Counted from the first letter of the stretch, positions 1 through 4,757 are shown. The stretch is DNA of 5,073 nt from Blautia sp. BIOML-A1 (GCF_009883055.1 NZ_WWVR01000065.1:1-5073); one strand, 5' to 3'. Notes: generated by a model from the letters alone, not told the origin. A program made the numbers and translations.

Positions 1-141
1 CCTTCCTTGCTACCACTGACTTTTTTTCCACGCAAAAGAAACAAAAGAATAAAATATATAAGATAAATGTAATATAGGCTTCGCCTTTTTTTTATTTTTT
101 TCAAAAATGTAAAAATAAAGGTCAAAGTCATCAAAAAAGGA

Positions 142-162
142 GTGAGCGAAAACCACGCTCAC
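142..162. repeat. 7-bp inverted repeat hairpin
   Basis: The arms GTGAGCG (142-148) and CGCTCAC (156-162) are perfectly complementary around a 7-nt loop. No clear T run follows on either strand, so a terminator role is doubtful. The nearby bases 175-195 contain a similar word (TTCACTTCG, TTCACTCGC). The function is unknown. Confidence 0.5.
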
Positions 163-305
163 ATTTTACTTGCAGCGTTCACTTCGTTCACTCGCTAAAA
201 GAAAAGATCAAAACCACTTTTAGGAATTTATTGGATTCCCTCTAATTGCTCATATAAGCTGTTTTAACTGTTTGACTAGCTAAATACTCATATCACGCAA
301 TCAAG

Positions 306-333
306 CGTCTTACAGACGGTCAGGGCAAGCCCT
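306..333. repeat. Two adjacent hairpins, oriT-like candidate
   Basis: CGTCT (306-310) pairs with AGACG (314-318). Three bases further on, AGGGC (322-326) pairs with GCCCT (329-333) around a 2-nt loop. Two tight GC-rich stems side by side inside a very AT-rich non-coding region suggest a protein-binding or nicking site. Transfer origins of relaxase families often have this form. I do not recognise a family nick core here, so this is a structural observation with an inferred role. Confidence 0.35.
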
Positions 334-424
334 AACAACCCAAAAGCAGAATTAGAACAAAAACCCCCTTAAAACTAAAAATAGAGCTTTGTGGAGTATG
401 TTACTTTTTTATTTACAGGATTCC

Positions 425-636
425 TTTTGAATAAACTAGCGCACCCAAAAAGAAGTAAGCACCCTAAAATTAGGTTAAAATCAATTTAAACACTAATGTC
501 AAGCTGATACAGGCTTTTTAAAAGTAAAGAGCATAAATTTTACACCTAAAGCTCATAAAACGCCTTAGAACGCATTTTATGAGCTTTCAAAATGATTTGC
601 TTTTTATTCGCACGTTTATTTTTGATTAAACTAGCG
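425..636 (+). repeat. Pair of 17-bp direct repeats
   Basis: The 17-mer at 425-441 (TTTTGAATAAACTAGCG) recurs at 620-636 with one difference (T for the A at its seventh position). The copies are 195 bp apart and flank the 13-bp inverted repeat at 548-587. Two copies are too few to call iterons. They could be binding sites of a plasmid-encoded protein or a duplicated segment. Confidence 0.5.
548..587. repeat. 13-bp perfect inverted repeat
   Basis: AAAGCTCATAAAA (548-560) is the exact reverse complement of 575-587, around a 14-nt loop. The stem is long enough to form a stable hairpin, but neither side is followed directly by a clean T run. A terminator is possible but not favoured. It could instead be an operator or an origin structure. 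Confidence 0.55.
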
Positions 637-705
637 AAGTCTGTTTAATTAAAAGTAAATGTTTAGTTGAGCAAAGCGAAACGAAACCAGAAGGGAGCAA
701 ACAAT

Positions 706-960
706 ATGAAATTAGATTACAGAAAAACATTTGAAATTGAGATAATCAATGAATTTCAATCAGCGATTCACTCAAAAATGTTGAACTTTGTTTTAAATAA
801 TGAATTCGATAAAAGTGATTCTAAAAACCTACAAACAAACTTACTAAATCAATTATCAAACATGAATCAAATTAATTTATTTAAATTATCTCTTGAAGAA
901 CTAGAAGCCTATCATGAGTATTTACGAGCGATAAAAAAATATGCTGATAGCATCACATGA
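706..960 (+). CDS. Hypothetical protein, 84 residues
   Basis: I do not recognise a family for this small protein. It is rich in Asn, Glu, Leu and Lys, has no signal peptide or membrane segment, has no Cys, and looks largely helical. The C-terminal third (about residues 56-80, with LSLEELEAYHEYLRAI) could form an amphipathic helix. I chose the ATG at 706 because an AAGGGAG ribosome binding site (691-697) lies 8 bases upstream. The frame stays open to a TTG at 667 that would add 13 residues, but that start has no matching site. A hairpin terminator begins 12 bases after the stop, so the gene looks monocistronic. Its place next to structured non-coding DNA suggests a plasmid maintenance or transfer accessory, but nothing in the protein proves that. 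Confidence 0.7.
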   Translation: MKLDYRKTFEIEIINEFQSAIHSKMLNFVLNNEFDKSDSKNLQTNLLNQLSNMNQINLFKLSLEELEAYHEYLRAIKKYADSIT

Positions 961-972
961 AAAATAATTTCA

Positions 973-1013
973 CAATTTTCAAATAGCTTAATACTTGAAA
1001 ATTGCCCTTTTTT
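973..1013 (+). terminator. Rho-independent terminator of the 84-residue gene
   Basis: CAATTTTCAA (973-982) pairs perfectly with TTGAAAATTG (995-1004) around a 12-nt loop, followed by CCC and six T (1008-1013). The stem is AT-rich and so only moderately strong. Its right arm also supplies the probable -35 box of the next gene. Confidence 0.7.
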
Positions 1014-1022
1014 GACTAAAAT
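995..1022 (+). promoter_or_regulatory. Probable promoter of the small heat-shock gene
   Basis: TTGAAA (995-1000) and TAAAAT (1017-1022), 16 bases apart, make a reasonable vegetative promoter. Transcription would start near 1029, leaving a leader of about 30 nt. The -35 box lies inside the right arm of the preceding terminator. I see no CIRCE inverted repeat and no paired CtsR heptamers nearby, so classical heat-shock control is not evident. Confidence 0.45.
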
Positions 1023-1059
1023 AATAATTGAAAAGAAAATATAGAAAGGATTGATTATT

Positions 1060-1488
1060 ATGTCAAACGAGATTCAAAAACGTAACTCAGACACATATAA
1101 CATGACACCTTTTAATTTTTTCGAAGACTTTAGTCGTAATTTATTCAATGATTTTAAGCCAAATTTAATCAAAACAGATATTCATGAAACTGATAATGAA
1201 TATTTTGTAGAAGCTGAACTTCCTGGTATTCCTAAAGAAGACATTCAAGTTACTTACGAAAACGGAGTATTAACAATTAGTGGCCAACACCAAATTGATA
1301 CAGCAACCGAAGATAAAAAAGGAAGGTTGATTCGTAGCGAACGTAGTTTAACAAGTGTCCGACGTCAATATTTATTAGAAAATGTTAAAGAAGACGAAAT
1401 AAAGGCTTCTTATTCAGAGGGAATTCTTAAACTAACCTTGCCAAAAGATAGTAACAAAGAAATAAAAAAATCTATTCCAATTGAGTAG
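1060..1488 (+). CDS. hsp20: Small heat-shock protein, Hsp20/alpha-crystallin family
   Basis: This is an ATP-independent holdase chaperone that would bind unfolding proteins in the cytoplasm during heat, acid or solvent stress and hand them to the DnaK and Clp systems. The 142 residues show the family layout. A short N-terminal arm has the phenylalanine-rich patch FNFFEDF (18-24). The alpha-crystallin domain runs from about 36 to 128, with [10 protein letters not shown] (53-62) and the signature around GIL (121-123). A C-terminal tail ends in IPI (139-141), the I-x-I motif that links oligomers. Length is normal for bacterial members. The ATG at 1060 is preferred over the in-frame TTG at 1051 because AAGGA (1046-1050) lies 9 bases before it. 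The gene stands alone between two hairpin terminators. Small heat-shock genes of this kind are known on plasmids of lactic acid bacteria such as Streptococcus thermophilus. Confidence 0.95.
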   Translation: MSNEIQKRNSDTYNMTPFNFFEDFSRNLFNDFKPNLIKTDIHETDNEYFVEAELPGIPKEDIQVTYENGVLTISGQHQIDTATEDKKGRLIRSERSLTSVRRQYLLENVKEDEIKASYSEGILKLTLPKDSNKEIKKSIPIE

Positions 1489-1500
1489 TAATTAAAAAAT

Positions 1501-1548
1501 TACGAAAAAAAGGCGCCTATAAAATTTTATAGACGCCTTTTTTTCGTA
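1501..1548. terminator. Long bidirectional terminator
   Basis: The 24-base arms 1501-1524 and 1525-1548 are complementary except for one C/A mismatch (1516 with 1533). The GC-rich heart (GGCG with CGCC) is flanked by A and T runs on both sides, so it can stop transcription from either strand. It lies 12 bases after the heat-shock gene stop. It also lies just past the end of the acetyltransferase remnant on the minus strand. Confidence 0.9.
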
Positions 1549-1556
1549 AAAATAAA

Positions 1557-1718
1557 TTATTTTTTCTTTCTCCATTCACTATCTAAAATCGAATAAATAA
1601 TTTGATCTTAATAACCATTATCAACATGGGTCTCCATTCCCATAATTATATTAATATCATTTGGTGTTGCAGCACAGAATTTCAGTCTTTCAGTTTCAAA
1701 AACTATAGCTTGAAACAT
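1557..1718 (-). pseudogene. GNAT acetyltransferase remnant, internally deleted
   Basis: Read on the minus strand, an ATG at 1718 follows an AAAGGAGTGG ribosome binding site and opens a 36-codon frame ending in TAA at 1610-1608. The first 34 residues, with FETERLKFCAATPNDI, look like the N-terminus of a GNAT N-acetyltransferase (usual motif: ETERL, then D in the first helix). After the stop the same frame continues for 16 codons as DQIIYSILDSEW plus lysines, to a second TAA at 1559-1557. That resembles the very C-terminal strand and helix of the same family. The acetyl-CoA binding core, roughly 100 codons, is missing. I infer an in-frame internal deletion with a stop at the junction. The short peptide might still be translated but cannot be an enzyme. 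The family call is from memory of typical sequences and is moderately sure. Confidence 0.6.
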
Positions 1719-1753
1719 AGTACCACTCCTTTTCTATCATTTTTATATACCAA

Positions 1754-1800
1754 AGGGCGCACTTATACCCACCAAATTTTTCTTACGAAAAATTGATAGG
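1754..1800 (-). other. MOBQ-type oriT/nick-site candidate
   Basis: The minus strand reads TAAGTGCGCCCT at 1765-1754. This is the conserved nick core of the RSF1010/R1162, pIP501 and pSK41/pGO1 group of transfer origins, in which the relaxase cuts between CG and CC (here between 1758 and 1757). Just 5' of it on the same strand lies an imperfect inverted repeat, 1800-1788 against 1781-1769, with 9 of 13 positions paired and a perfect 7-bp inner part. An inverted repeat immediately upstream of the core is the known layout of these origins. No MOBQ relaxase gene is in the window. The exact 12-base match is seen; function is inferred. Confidence 0.55.
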
Positions 1801-1809
1801 TTTGTGCTA

Positions 1810-1850
1810 AAAAAGAGTACAGATCACTTACGTGAAGCTGTACTCTTTTT
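1810..1850. terminator. Hairpin terminator downstream of the mob remnant
   Basis: The 13-bp arms 1810-1822 (AAAAAGAGTACAG) and 1838-1850 are perfectly complementary. The loop carries a further small palindrome (TCAC/GTGA at 1824-1834). T runs flank the stem on both strands: five at 1846-1850 on the plus strand and six on the minus strand, opposite 1814-1809. It lies about 45 bases past the end of the mob remnant and probably once ended that transcript or a neighbour's. Confidence 0.75.
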
Positions 1851-1894
1851 CCGTCAAGCGTGTTTGTTAAAATTCGCTACGCTCTTGTCTAAAA

Positions 1895-2157
1895 TTATTT
1901 ATCAAAAAAATCTTTATAACTCATCTTTATTCCGAATAGCTCGAGGACTGGATTTATTTTCGTTAATATATCTTTCAATATCGGTTTTATAATTATAAGT
2001 TCTATCGACTAAATCATAATTCAAATGAGAGCGTGACACGTCAATCTCTTTATTCGAATGATTGTCAGTTTTTGTCAGTTTTTCATTGGTTATGATTTCC
2101 TAGTCCGATTAAATTAGGAGCTTTCATTTTTTGCATTCTCGCTACTACCATGGACAT
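1895..2157 (-). pseudogene. mob: Truncated MobV/Pre relaxase gene, 5' end only
   Basis: An intact start region survives on the minus strand: AGGAGG (2170-2165), 7 bases, then ATG at 2157. The first 24 residues begin [20 protein letters not shown] and end NHNQ. This is the N-terminus of plasmid mobilization/recombination proteins (MobM of pMV158, Pre of pUB110/pT181). His22, the DNA-linking residue of MobM, is kept. A TGA then replaces the expected Arg codon. A 10-bp tandem duplication (2063-2082) shifts the frame. Homology resumes as [19 protein letters not shown] and then [19 protein letters not shown], ending RAIR near 1935. Beyond that, only a scrap resembling the family's SDKDFFEKL survives in a third frame (YKDFFDK, about 1918-1898). 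The catalytic metal-binding histidines and the whole C-terminal part, about 300 residues in relatives, are gone. It cannot encode a working relaxase. Confidence 0.85.
2063..2082. repeat. 10-bp tandem duplication inside the mob remnant
   Basis: TGTCAGTTTT occurs twice in tandem, at 2063-2072 and 2073-2082. Removing one copy restores the MobV reading frame (KTD followed directly by NHSNKEIDV). It is therefore an inactivating slippage duplication, not a functional repeat. Confidence 0.85.
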
Positions 2158-2201
2158 AAAAAAACCTCCTATTGTTGGTCTTGATTCGGTACGACTTCCA
2201 A

Positions 2202-2237
2202 GTAAAGTATAACCCACTATACTTTACGCCGTAAAGT
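2202..2237 (-). other. MobV/Pre-type oriT (RSA-like site)
   Basis: GTAAAGTATA (2202-2211) and TATACTTTAC (2218-2227) form a perfect 10-bp inverted repeat. The right arm's ACTTTAC (2221-2227) pairs alternatively with GTAAAGT (2231-2237). On the minus strand the loop reads TAGTGGG then TTATAC. This matches the pMV158 origin of transfer and the RSA site of pUB110/pT181-type plasmids, where the relaxase cuts in TAGTGTG/TTATA; here the cut would fall between 2213 and 2212. The conserved TTGGAAG follows on the minus strand (2200-2194). The site lies about 40 bases upstream of the mob start, as in those plasmids. All key elements look intact although the gene is dead. Confidence 0.88.
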
Positions 2238-2318
2238 GTGGTCTCTGCGAGGCTAAAAACCGTCTGTCCACTCTGCCCCTTTTTTCGCCTTTAGGCTGAA
2301 AAGGTTCGACGTGAACAG

Positions 2319-2358
2319 GCACGAAAAACGTCGGAATATCCGACTATTTTTTCCGTGC
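2319..2358. repeat. Long interrupted hairpin
   Basis: An outer stem GCACG (2319-2323)/CGTGC (2354-2358) is extended by A/T pairs and carries an inner stem GTCGG (2330-2334)/CCGAC (2340-2344) around a 5-nt loop. It lies upstream of the MobV oriT, in the kind of place where rolling-circle plasmids carry single-strand origins. I do not recognise a specific sso class. The remaining bases from 2238 to 2318 hold nothing else I can name. Confidence 0.4.
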
Positions 2359-2365
2359 AAAACAC

Positions 2366-2400
2366 AAAAATCCCCTTTGCCTTTTTGGCAGGGGATTTTT
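2366..2400. terminator. Bidirectional terminator beside the IS element
   Basis: AAAAATCCCC (2366-2375) pairs with GGGGATTTTT (2391-2400), and TGCC (2378-2381) pairs with GGCA (2387-2390) around five T, with a 2-nt bulge. Strong GC pairs with T runs on both strands make a clear intrinsic terminator. It ends 13 bases before the left end of the insertion sequence. The gene it once served is not visible and may have been lost when the element arrived. Confidence 0.8.
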
Positions 2401-2413
2401 CTTAAACCGCGAA

Positions 2414-2432
2414 TTGTAAAATTAAGTTAGAA
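2414..2432 (+). repeat. IS30 left terminal inverted repeat
   Basis: These 19 bases match the right end with mismatches only at the fifth and fourteenth positions. They begin TTGTAAAATTAAG. The boundary is set by loss of similarity outside the TTGT terminus. Confidence 0.8.
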
Positions 2433-2503
2433 AAATAAAAAGACATTTATGGTACACTCAAATTGTATTTCCGACGAAAGAAAACAAAGGAGTGTAACCA
2501 TAA

Positions 2504-3463
2504 ATGACCTACAAACATCTTACCATAGACGAACTGACAATGATAGAATCATATTATCTTCAACATAATAAGCCGGTTGAAATCGCTAACCGAATGGGAC
2601 GTGCTATACAAACTATTTATAATGTAGTCAATAAGTTCAAGCAAGGCAAGACTGCTCTTGATTATTGGCACCAGTATAAAGAAAATAAGAAAAAATGTGG
2701 TAGAAAAGTCATTCAATTACCTGCTCATGAAGTAGATTACATTAAAGAGAAAGTCACTCTTGGTTGGACGCCTGACGTCATTATCGGGCGAAAAGGAAGG
2801 CCTGTTTCATGCGGTATGAGAACACTTTATCGTTTATTTTCTAAAGGAATATTTGATATTGACACACTACCGATGAAAGGTAAAAGAAAACCCAATGGCC
2901 ATCAGGAAAAACGGGGAAAACAACAGTATCAGCGCTCAATCCATGATCGACCTGATAATTATCCTGATTTCAATTCTGAGTTTGGTCACCTTGAAGGTGA
3001 TACGATCGTTGGCATTCATCATAAAAGTGCCGTCATTACTTTAGTTGAAAGATTATCTAAAGTCATTATCACGATTAAACCCAACGGCCGTAAGGCATTA
3101 GATATTGAAACTGCCCTTAATCAATGGTTTTCTCGCTTCCCTAAAAACTTCTTTAAATCTATTACGTTTGACTGTGGAAAAGAATTTTCTAACTGGAAAG
3201 CCATTAGTAACCAACATGATATTGATATATATTTTGCGGACCCTGGAACACCTTCTCAACGCCCATTAAACGAGAATTCTAACGGGATTCTGCGTCGTAA
3301 TGGACTGCCGAAATCAATGGATTTTAGAGAAGTGAATCAGACATTTATTTCCAGTGTCAGCAATCAACGTAATCATATTCCAAGAAAATCATTGAATTAC
3401 AGAACACCAATCGAAATATTTTTGAGCTATGTACAAGAAGCATTTTATTCTAGCTTAATTTGA
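2504..3463 (+). CDS. tnp: IS30-family transposase
   Basis: This DDE recombinase would cut and join the ends of its own insertion sequence. The 319 residues are full length for the ISLpl1-like branch. The N-terminus (about 1-47, from MTYKHLTIDEL through VEIANRMGRAIQTIYN) is the helix-turn-helix that binds the ends. The catalytic triad is visible: D166 in LEGDTIVG, D223 in ITFDCGKEF and E257 in LNENSNGILRR. The 33 residues between the last two are the family spacing. The C-terminus carries the conserved RNHIPRKSLNYRTP (290-302). The ATG at 2504 follows AAAGGAG (2486-2492) at 11 bases, slightly long but good. No stop, frameshift or missing catalytic residue is seen, so the enzyme should be active. 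Confidence 0.96.
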   Translation: MTYKHLTIDELTMIESYYLQHNKPVEIANRMGRAIQTIYNVVNKFKQGKTALDYWHQYKENKKKCGRKVIQLPAHEVDYIKEKVTLGWTPDVIIGRKGRPVSCGMRTLYRLFSKGIFDIDTLPMKGKRKPNGHQEKRGKQQYQRSIHDRPDNYPDFNSEFGHLEGDTIVGIHHKSAVITLVERLSKVIITIKPNGRKALDIETALNQWFSRFPKNFFKSITFDCGKEFSNWKAISNQHDIDIYFADPGTPSQRPLNENSNGILRRNGLPKSMDFREVNQTFISSVSNQRNHIPRKSLNYRTPIEIFLSYVQEAFYSSLI

Positions 3464-3466
3464 CAA
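3448..3466 (-). repeat. IS30 right terminal inverted repeat
   Basis: Read on the minus strand the repeat begins TTGTCAAATTAAG. It overlaps the last codons and the TGA stop of the transposase, a compact arrangement common in this family. Confidence 0.8.
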
Positions 3467-3581
3467 ATCATAAACTAATTAATCGACACTTACAATACAT
3501 GAAATTGCTTAAAATAGTGTATCAATAATCTTGTTTTATCAATGTTGAATTTATTTGAATTGTCTACAGATTAACTACTTA

Positions 3582-3611
3582 TTGACAAAACAATGCTTAG
3601 ATAGCTATACT
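3582..3611 (+). promoter_or_regulatory. Promoter of the cadC-cadD operon
   Basis: A consensus TTGACA (3582-3587) and TATACT (3606-3611) are 18 bases apart, giving a strong vegetative promoter. The predicted start, near 3618, falls inside the operator palindrome. The 115 bases between the insertion sequence and this promoter hold no gene. They contain a lone operator-like half site, TTTGAAT (3553-3559). Confidence 0.85.
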
Positions 3612-3612
3612 T

Positions 3613-3634
3613 CATTCAAACGTTCGTTTGAATG
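3613..3634. promoter_or_regulatory. CadC operator palindrome
   Basis: The arms CATTCAAACG (3613-3622) and CGTTTGAATG (3625-3634) form a perfect 10-2-10 palindrome directly after the -10 box. ArsR/SmtB-family repressors bind such sites, and the staphylococcal cad operator carries the same TCAAA/TTTGA core with a 2-base centre. Bound repressor would block initiation. Cd(II) or Pb(II) binding would release it. An ATG at 3632 lies within the operator and is not used as the gene start here. Confidence 0.85.
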
Positions 3635-3649
3635 GGGGTGGTTAAATTA

Positions 3650-4015
3650 ATGAACGCAGAAGTATGTACAACTAACAGTATACATAAAGAAAAAGTAGCT
3701 AGTGTTAAAAACAATTTAAAAGATAAAGACCTTTCAACTTTACTTATATTAGGAAAATGTTTTAGCGATTCTTCTAGGATTAAAATTTTTTATACTTTAG
3801 AAACTTATAAGGAGATGTGCGTTTGTGATTTAGCGGCGATACTTAATGCTAGTATTGCTACAACGTCACACCATTTACGTTTTTTGAAAAAGAACGAAAT
3901 AGCAAAATCACGTCAAGATGGAAAAGTAGTTTATTATTCTTTAGCGAATGAAGAGATACTTTCCGCTGTGCAGGATTTTCTAAAGTTGTCAGAAAATATA
4001 TCTATGAAAATTTAG
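3650..4015 (+). CDS. cadC: CadC metal-responsive repressor, ArsR/SmtB family
   Basis: This homodimeric winged-helix repressor would bind the operator just upstream and leave it on binding Cd(II), Pb(II) or Zn(II). The 121 residues match the usual CadC length of about 120. The alpha-3N metal site cysteines are present: C57 and C59 in CVCD, plus C6 near the N-terminus. The second N-terminal cysteine (Cys11 in the pI258 protein) is replaced, with Ser10 in the aligned place. Published work on pI258 found that residue dispensable. The recognition helix is within IATTSHHLRFLKK (69-81), and the wing is DGKVVYYSL (90-98). I chose the ATG at 3650 because GGGGGTGG (3634-3641) lies 8 bases before it. 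An upstream in-frame ATG at 3632 would sit in the operator without a ribosome site. cadD follows 16 bases later, so the two form an autoregulated operon. Confidence 0.93.
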   Translation: MNAEVCTTNSIHKEKVASVKNNLKDKDLSTLLILGKCFSDSSRIKIFYTLETYKEMCVCDLAAILNASIATTSHHLRFLKKNEIAKSRQDGKVVYYSLANEEILSAVQDFLKLSENISMKI

Positions 4016-4031
4016 TTTGGAGGAAGTTATT

Positions 4032-4646
4032 TTGTTACAAAGTATTTTTTCAGCTATCGCTGTTTATATTTCTACCAGCATTGATTATTTGTTTATCTTG
4101 CTGATTATTTTTTCTCAAAGTCATACAAAAAAAGGGCTCCGTCAGATTTTTTGGGGTCAATATCTAGGAACAGGTATCTTAGTAGCCGTAAGTTTATTTG
4201 CAGCATATGTGCTGAATTTCATTCCGCAAGATTGGATCATTGGGCTTCTCGGTCTAATTCCGATTTTCTTAGGAATCAGAGTGGCATTGGTTGGCGAAGA
4301 GGAGGAAGAAGAAGAGGAAGTCGTTGAAAAGCTTGAATCAAGAGGAACAAACCGCTTCTTTTGGACCGTTGCCTTAATAACAATTGCTTCTGGTGGCGAT
4401 AACTTAGGGATTTATATTCCTTACTTTGCCTCGTTATCTTTTTCAGAGATTGTCACCGCTCTAATCGTATTTGCTATTTCTGTTGCGGTTCTTTGCTATA
4501 TCAGTTACAAATTAGCCAAGATTTCTTTTGTTTCCGAAACCTTAGAAAAATATGAACGAATCCTTGTTCCTATAGTGTTTATTGGCTTAGGAATTTATAT
4601 TTTGATAGAAAATGGGACGATTCAAACACTATTAAATTTTATATAA
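4032..4646 (+). CDS. cadD: CadD cadmium-resistance transporter
   Basis: This inner-membrane protein of the CadD family confers cadmium resistance by export or sequestration and is distinct from the CadA P-type ATPases. The 204 residues are the normal length. About six hydrophobic segments are visible, near 5-28, 42-63, 67-87, 110-133, 137-158 and 178-193. Family landmarks include GQYLG (42-46), IGLLGLIPIFLGI (70-82), the polar ASGGDNLGIY (119-128, with D123 and N124 as candidate metal contacts) and ENGTIQ (193-198). I prefer the TTG at 4032, because GGAGG (4019-4023) lies 8 bases upstream and the resulting MLQSIFSA start aligns with relatives. The TTG at 4017 overlaps the ribosome site itself. 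The loop after segment three carries eight consecutive glutamates (89-96), which is unusual. The gene is co-transcribed with cadC and ends at a strong terminator. Confidence 0.93.
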   Translation: MLQSIFSAIAVYISTSIDYLFILLIIFSQSHTKKGLRQIFWGQYLGTGILVAVSLFAAYVLNFIPQDWIIGLLGLIPIFLGIRVALVGEEEEEEEEVVEKLESRGTNRFFWTVALITIASGGDNLGIYIPYFASLSFSEIVTALIVFAISVAVLCYISYKLAKISFVSETLEKYERILVPIVFIGLGIYILIENGTIQTLLNFI

Positions 4647-4662
4647 ACAACTACGATAGTGA

Positions 4663-4719
4663 AGTTCAAATAAAAAAAGACAGCGAGATTTTAACTCGCT
4701 GTCTTTTTTTATTTGAACT
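4663..4719. terminator. Shared bidirectional terminator
   Basis: A perfect 25-bp stem (4663-4687 with 4695-4719) surrounds a 7-nt loop. Its GC-rich tip GACAGCGAG/CTCGCTGTC is followed by seven T on each strand. It lies 16 bases after the cadD stop and 38 bases past the stop of the convergent regulator, so it serves both genes. Confidence 0.95.
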
Positions 4720-4757
4720 AATGAATTGTAAAATCATTTTAACCTTGTAGTTTGTCT

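Larger units (their letters stand above)
1..705. other. Non-coding plasmid-backbone region
   Basis: I find no convincing gene in these roughly 700 bases. The stretch is AT-rich and full of short inverted repeats. It has a 7-bp hairpin at 142-148/156-162, a short GC-rich stem at 76-86 followed by a T run, paired hairpins at 306-333, a 13-bp inverted repeat at 548-587 and a repeated 17-mer at 425 and 620. Such density of structure without coding potential is typical of replication or transfer control regions on plasmids of lactic acid bacteria. I cannot point to iterons or a rep gene, so the role is inferred only. Confidence 0.5.
2414..3466 (+). mobile_element. IS30-family insertion sequence, complete
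   Basis: A single IS30-type transposase gene is bracketed by terminal inverted repeats. The left end 2414-2432 (TTGTAAAATTAAGTTAGAA) matches the inverted right end 3466-3448 at 17 of 19 positions. The total of 1,053 bp is normal for the family and close to ISLpl1-like elements of lactobacilli. The transposase stop codon lies inside the right repeat. I see no matching target duplication: the left flank ends CGCGAA and the right flank begins ATCATA. The element may therefore mark a rearrangement junction between the mobilization remnants and the cadmium module. Confidence 0.9.

Noticed and set aside
1..31. Possible minus-strand gene starting at GTG 31 and leaving the left edge (MEKKSVVARK)
   Set aside because: Only ten codons are visible and there is no ribosome binding site upstream, so it cannot be supported.
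76..94. Short stem AGGC/GCCT followed by a T run, resembling a terminator
   Set aside because: The stem is only four base pairs and no gene ends upstream.
120..136. CtsR-like heptamer GGTCAAA followed by TCAAAA
   Set aside because: The second half does not fit the GGTCAAA repeat at the required spacing, and no stress gene begins nearby.
1602..1796. Plus-strand open frame of 64 codons
   Set aside because: It runs opposite the acetyltransferase remnant and the MOBQ nick core, has no ribosome binding site and shows no recognisable composition.
1804..1992. Plus-strand open frame of 62 codons
   Set aside because: It crosses the terminator hairpin at 1810-1850 and lies antisense to the mob remnant, so it is a shadow frame.
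4723..4734. Twelve bases identical to 2411-2422 at the IS30 left end (GAATTGTAAAAT)
   Set aside because: The match stops after nine bases of the inverted repeat and there is no transposase remnant. Chance is likely in such AT-rich DNA.
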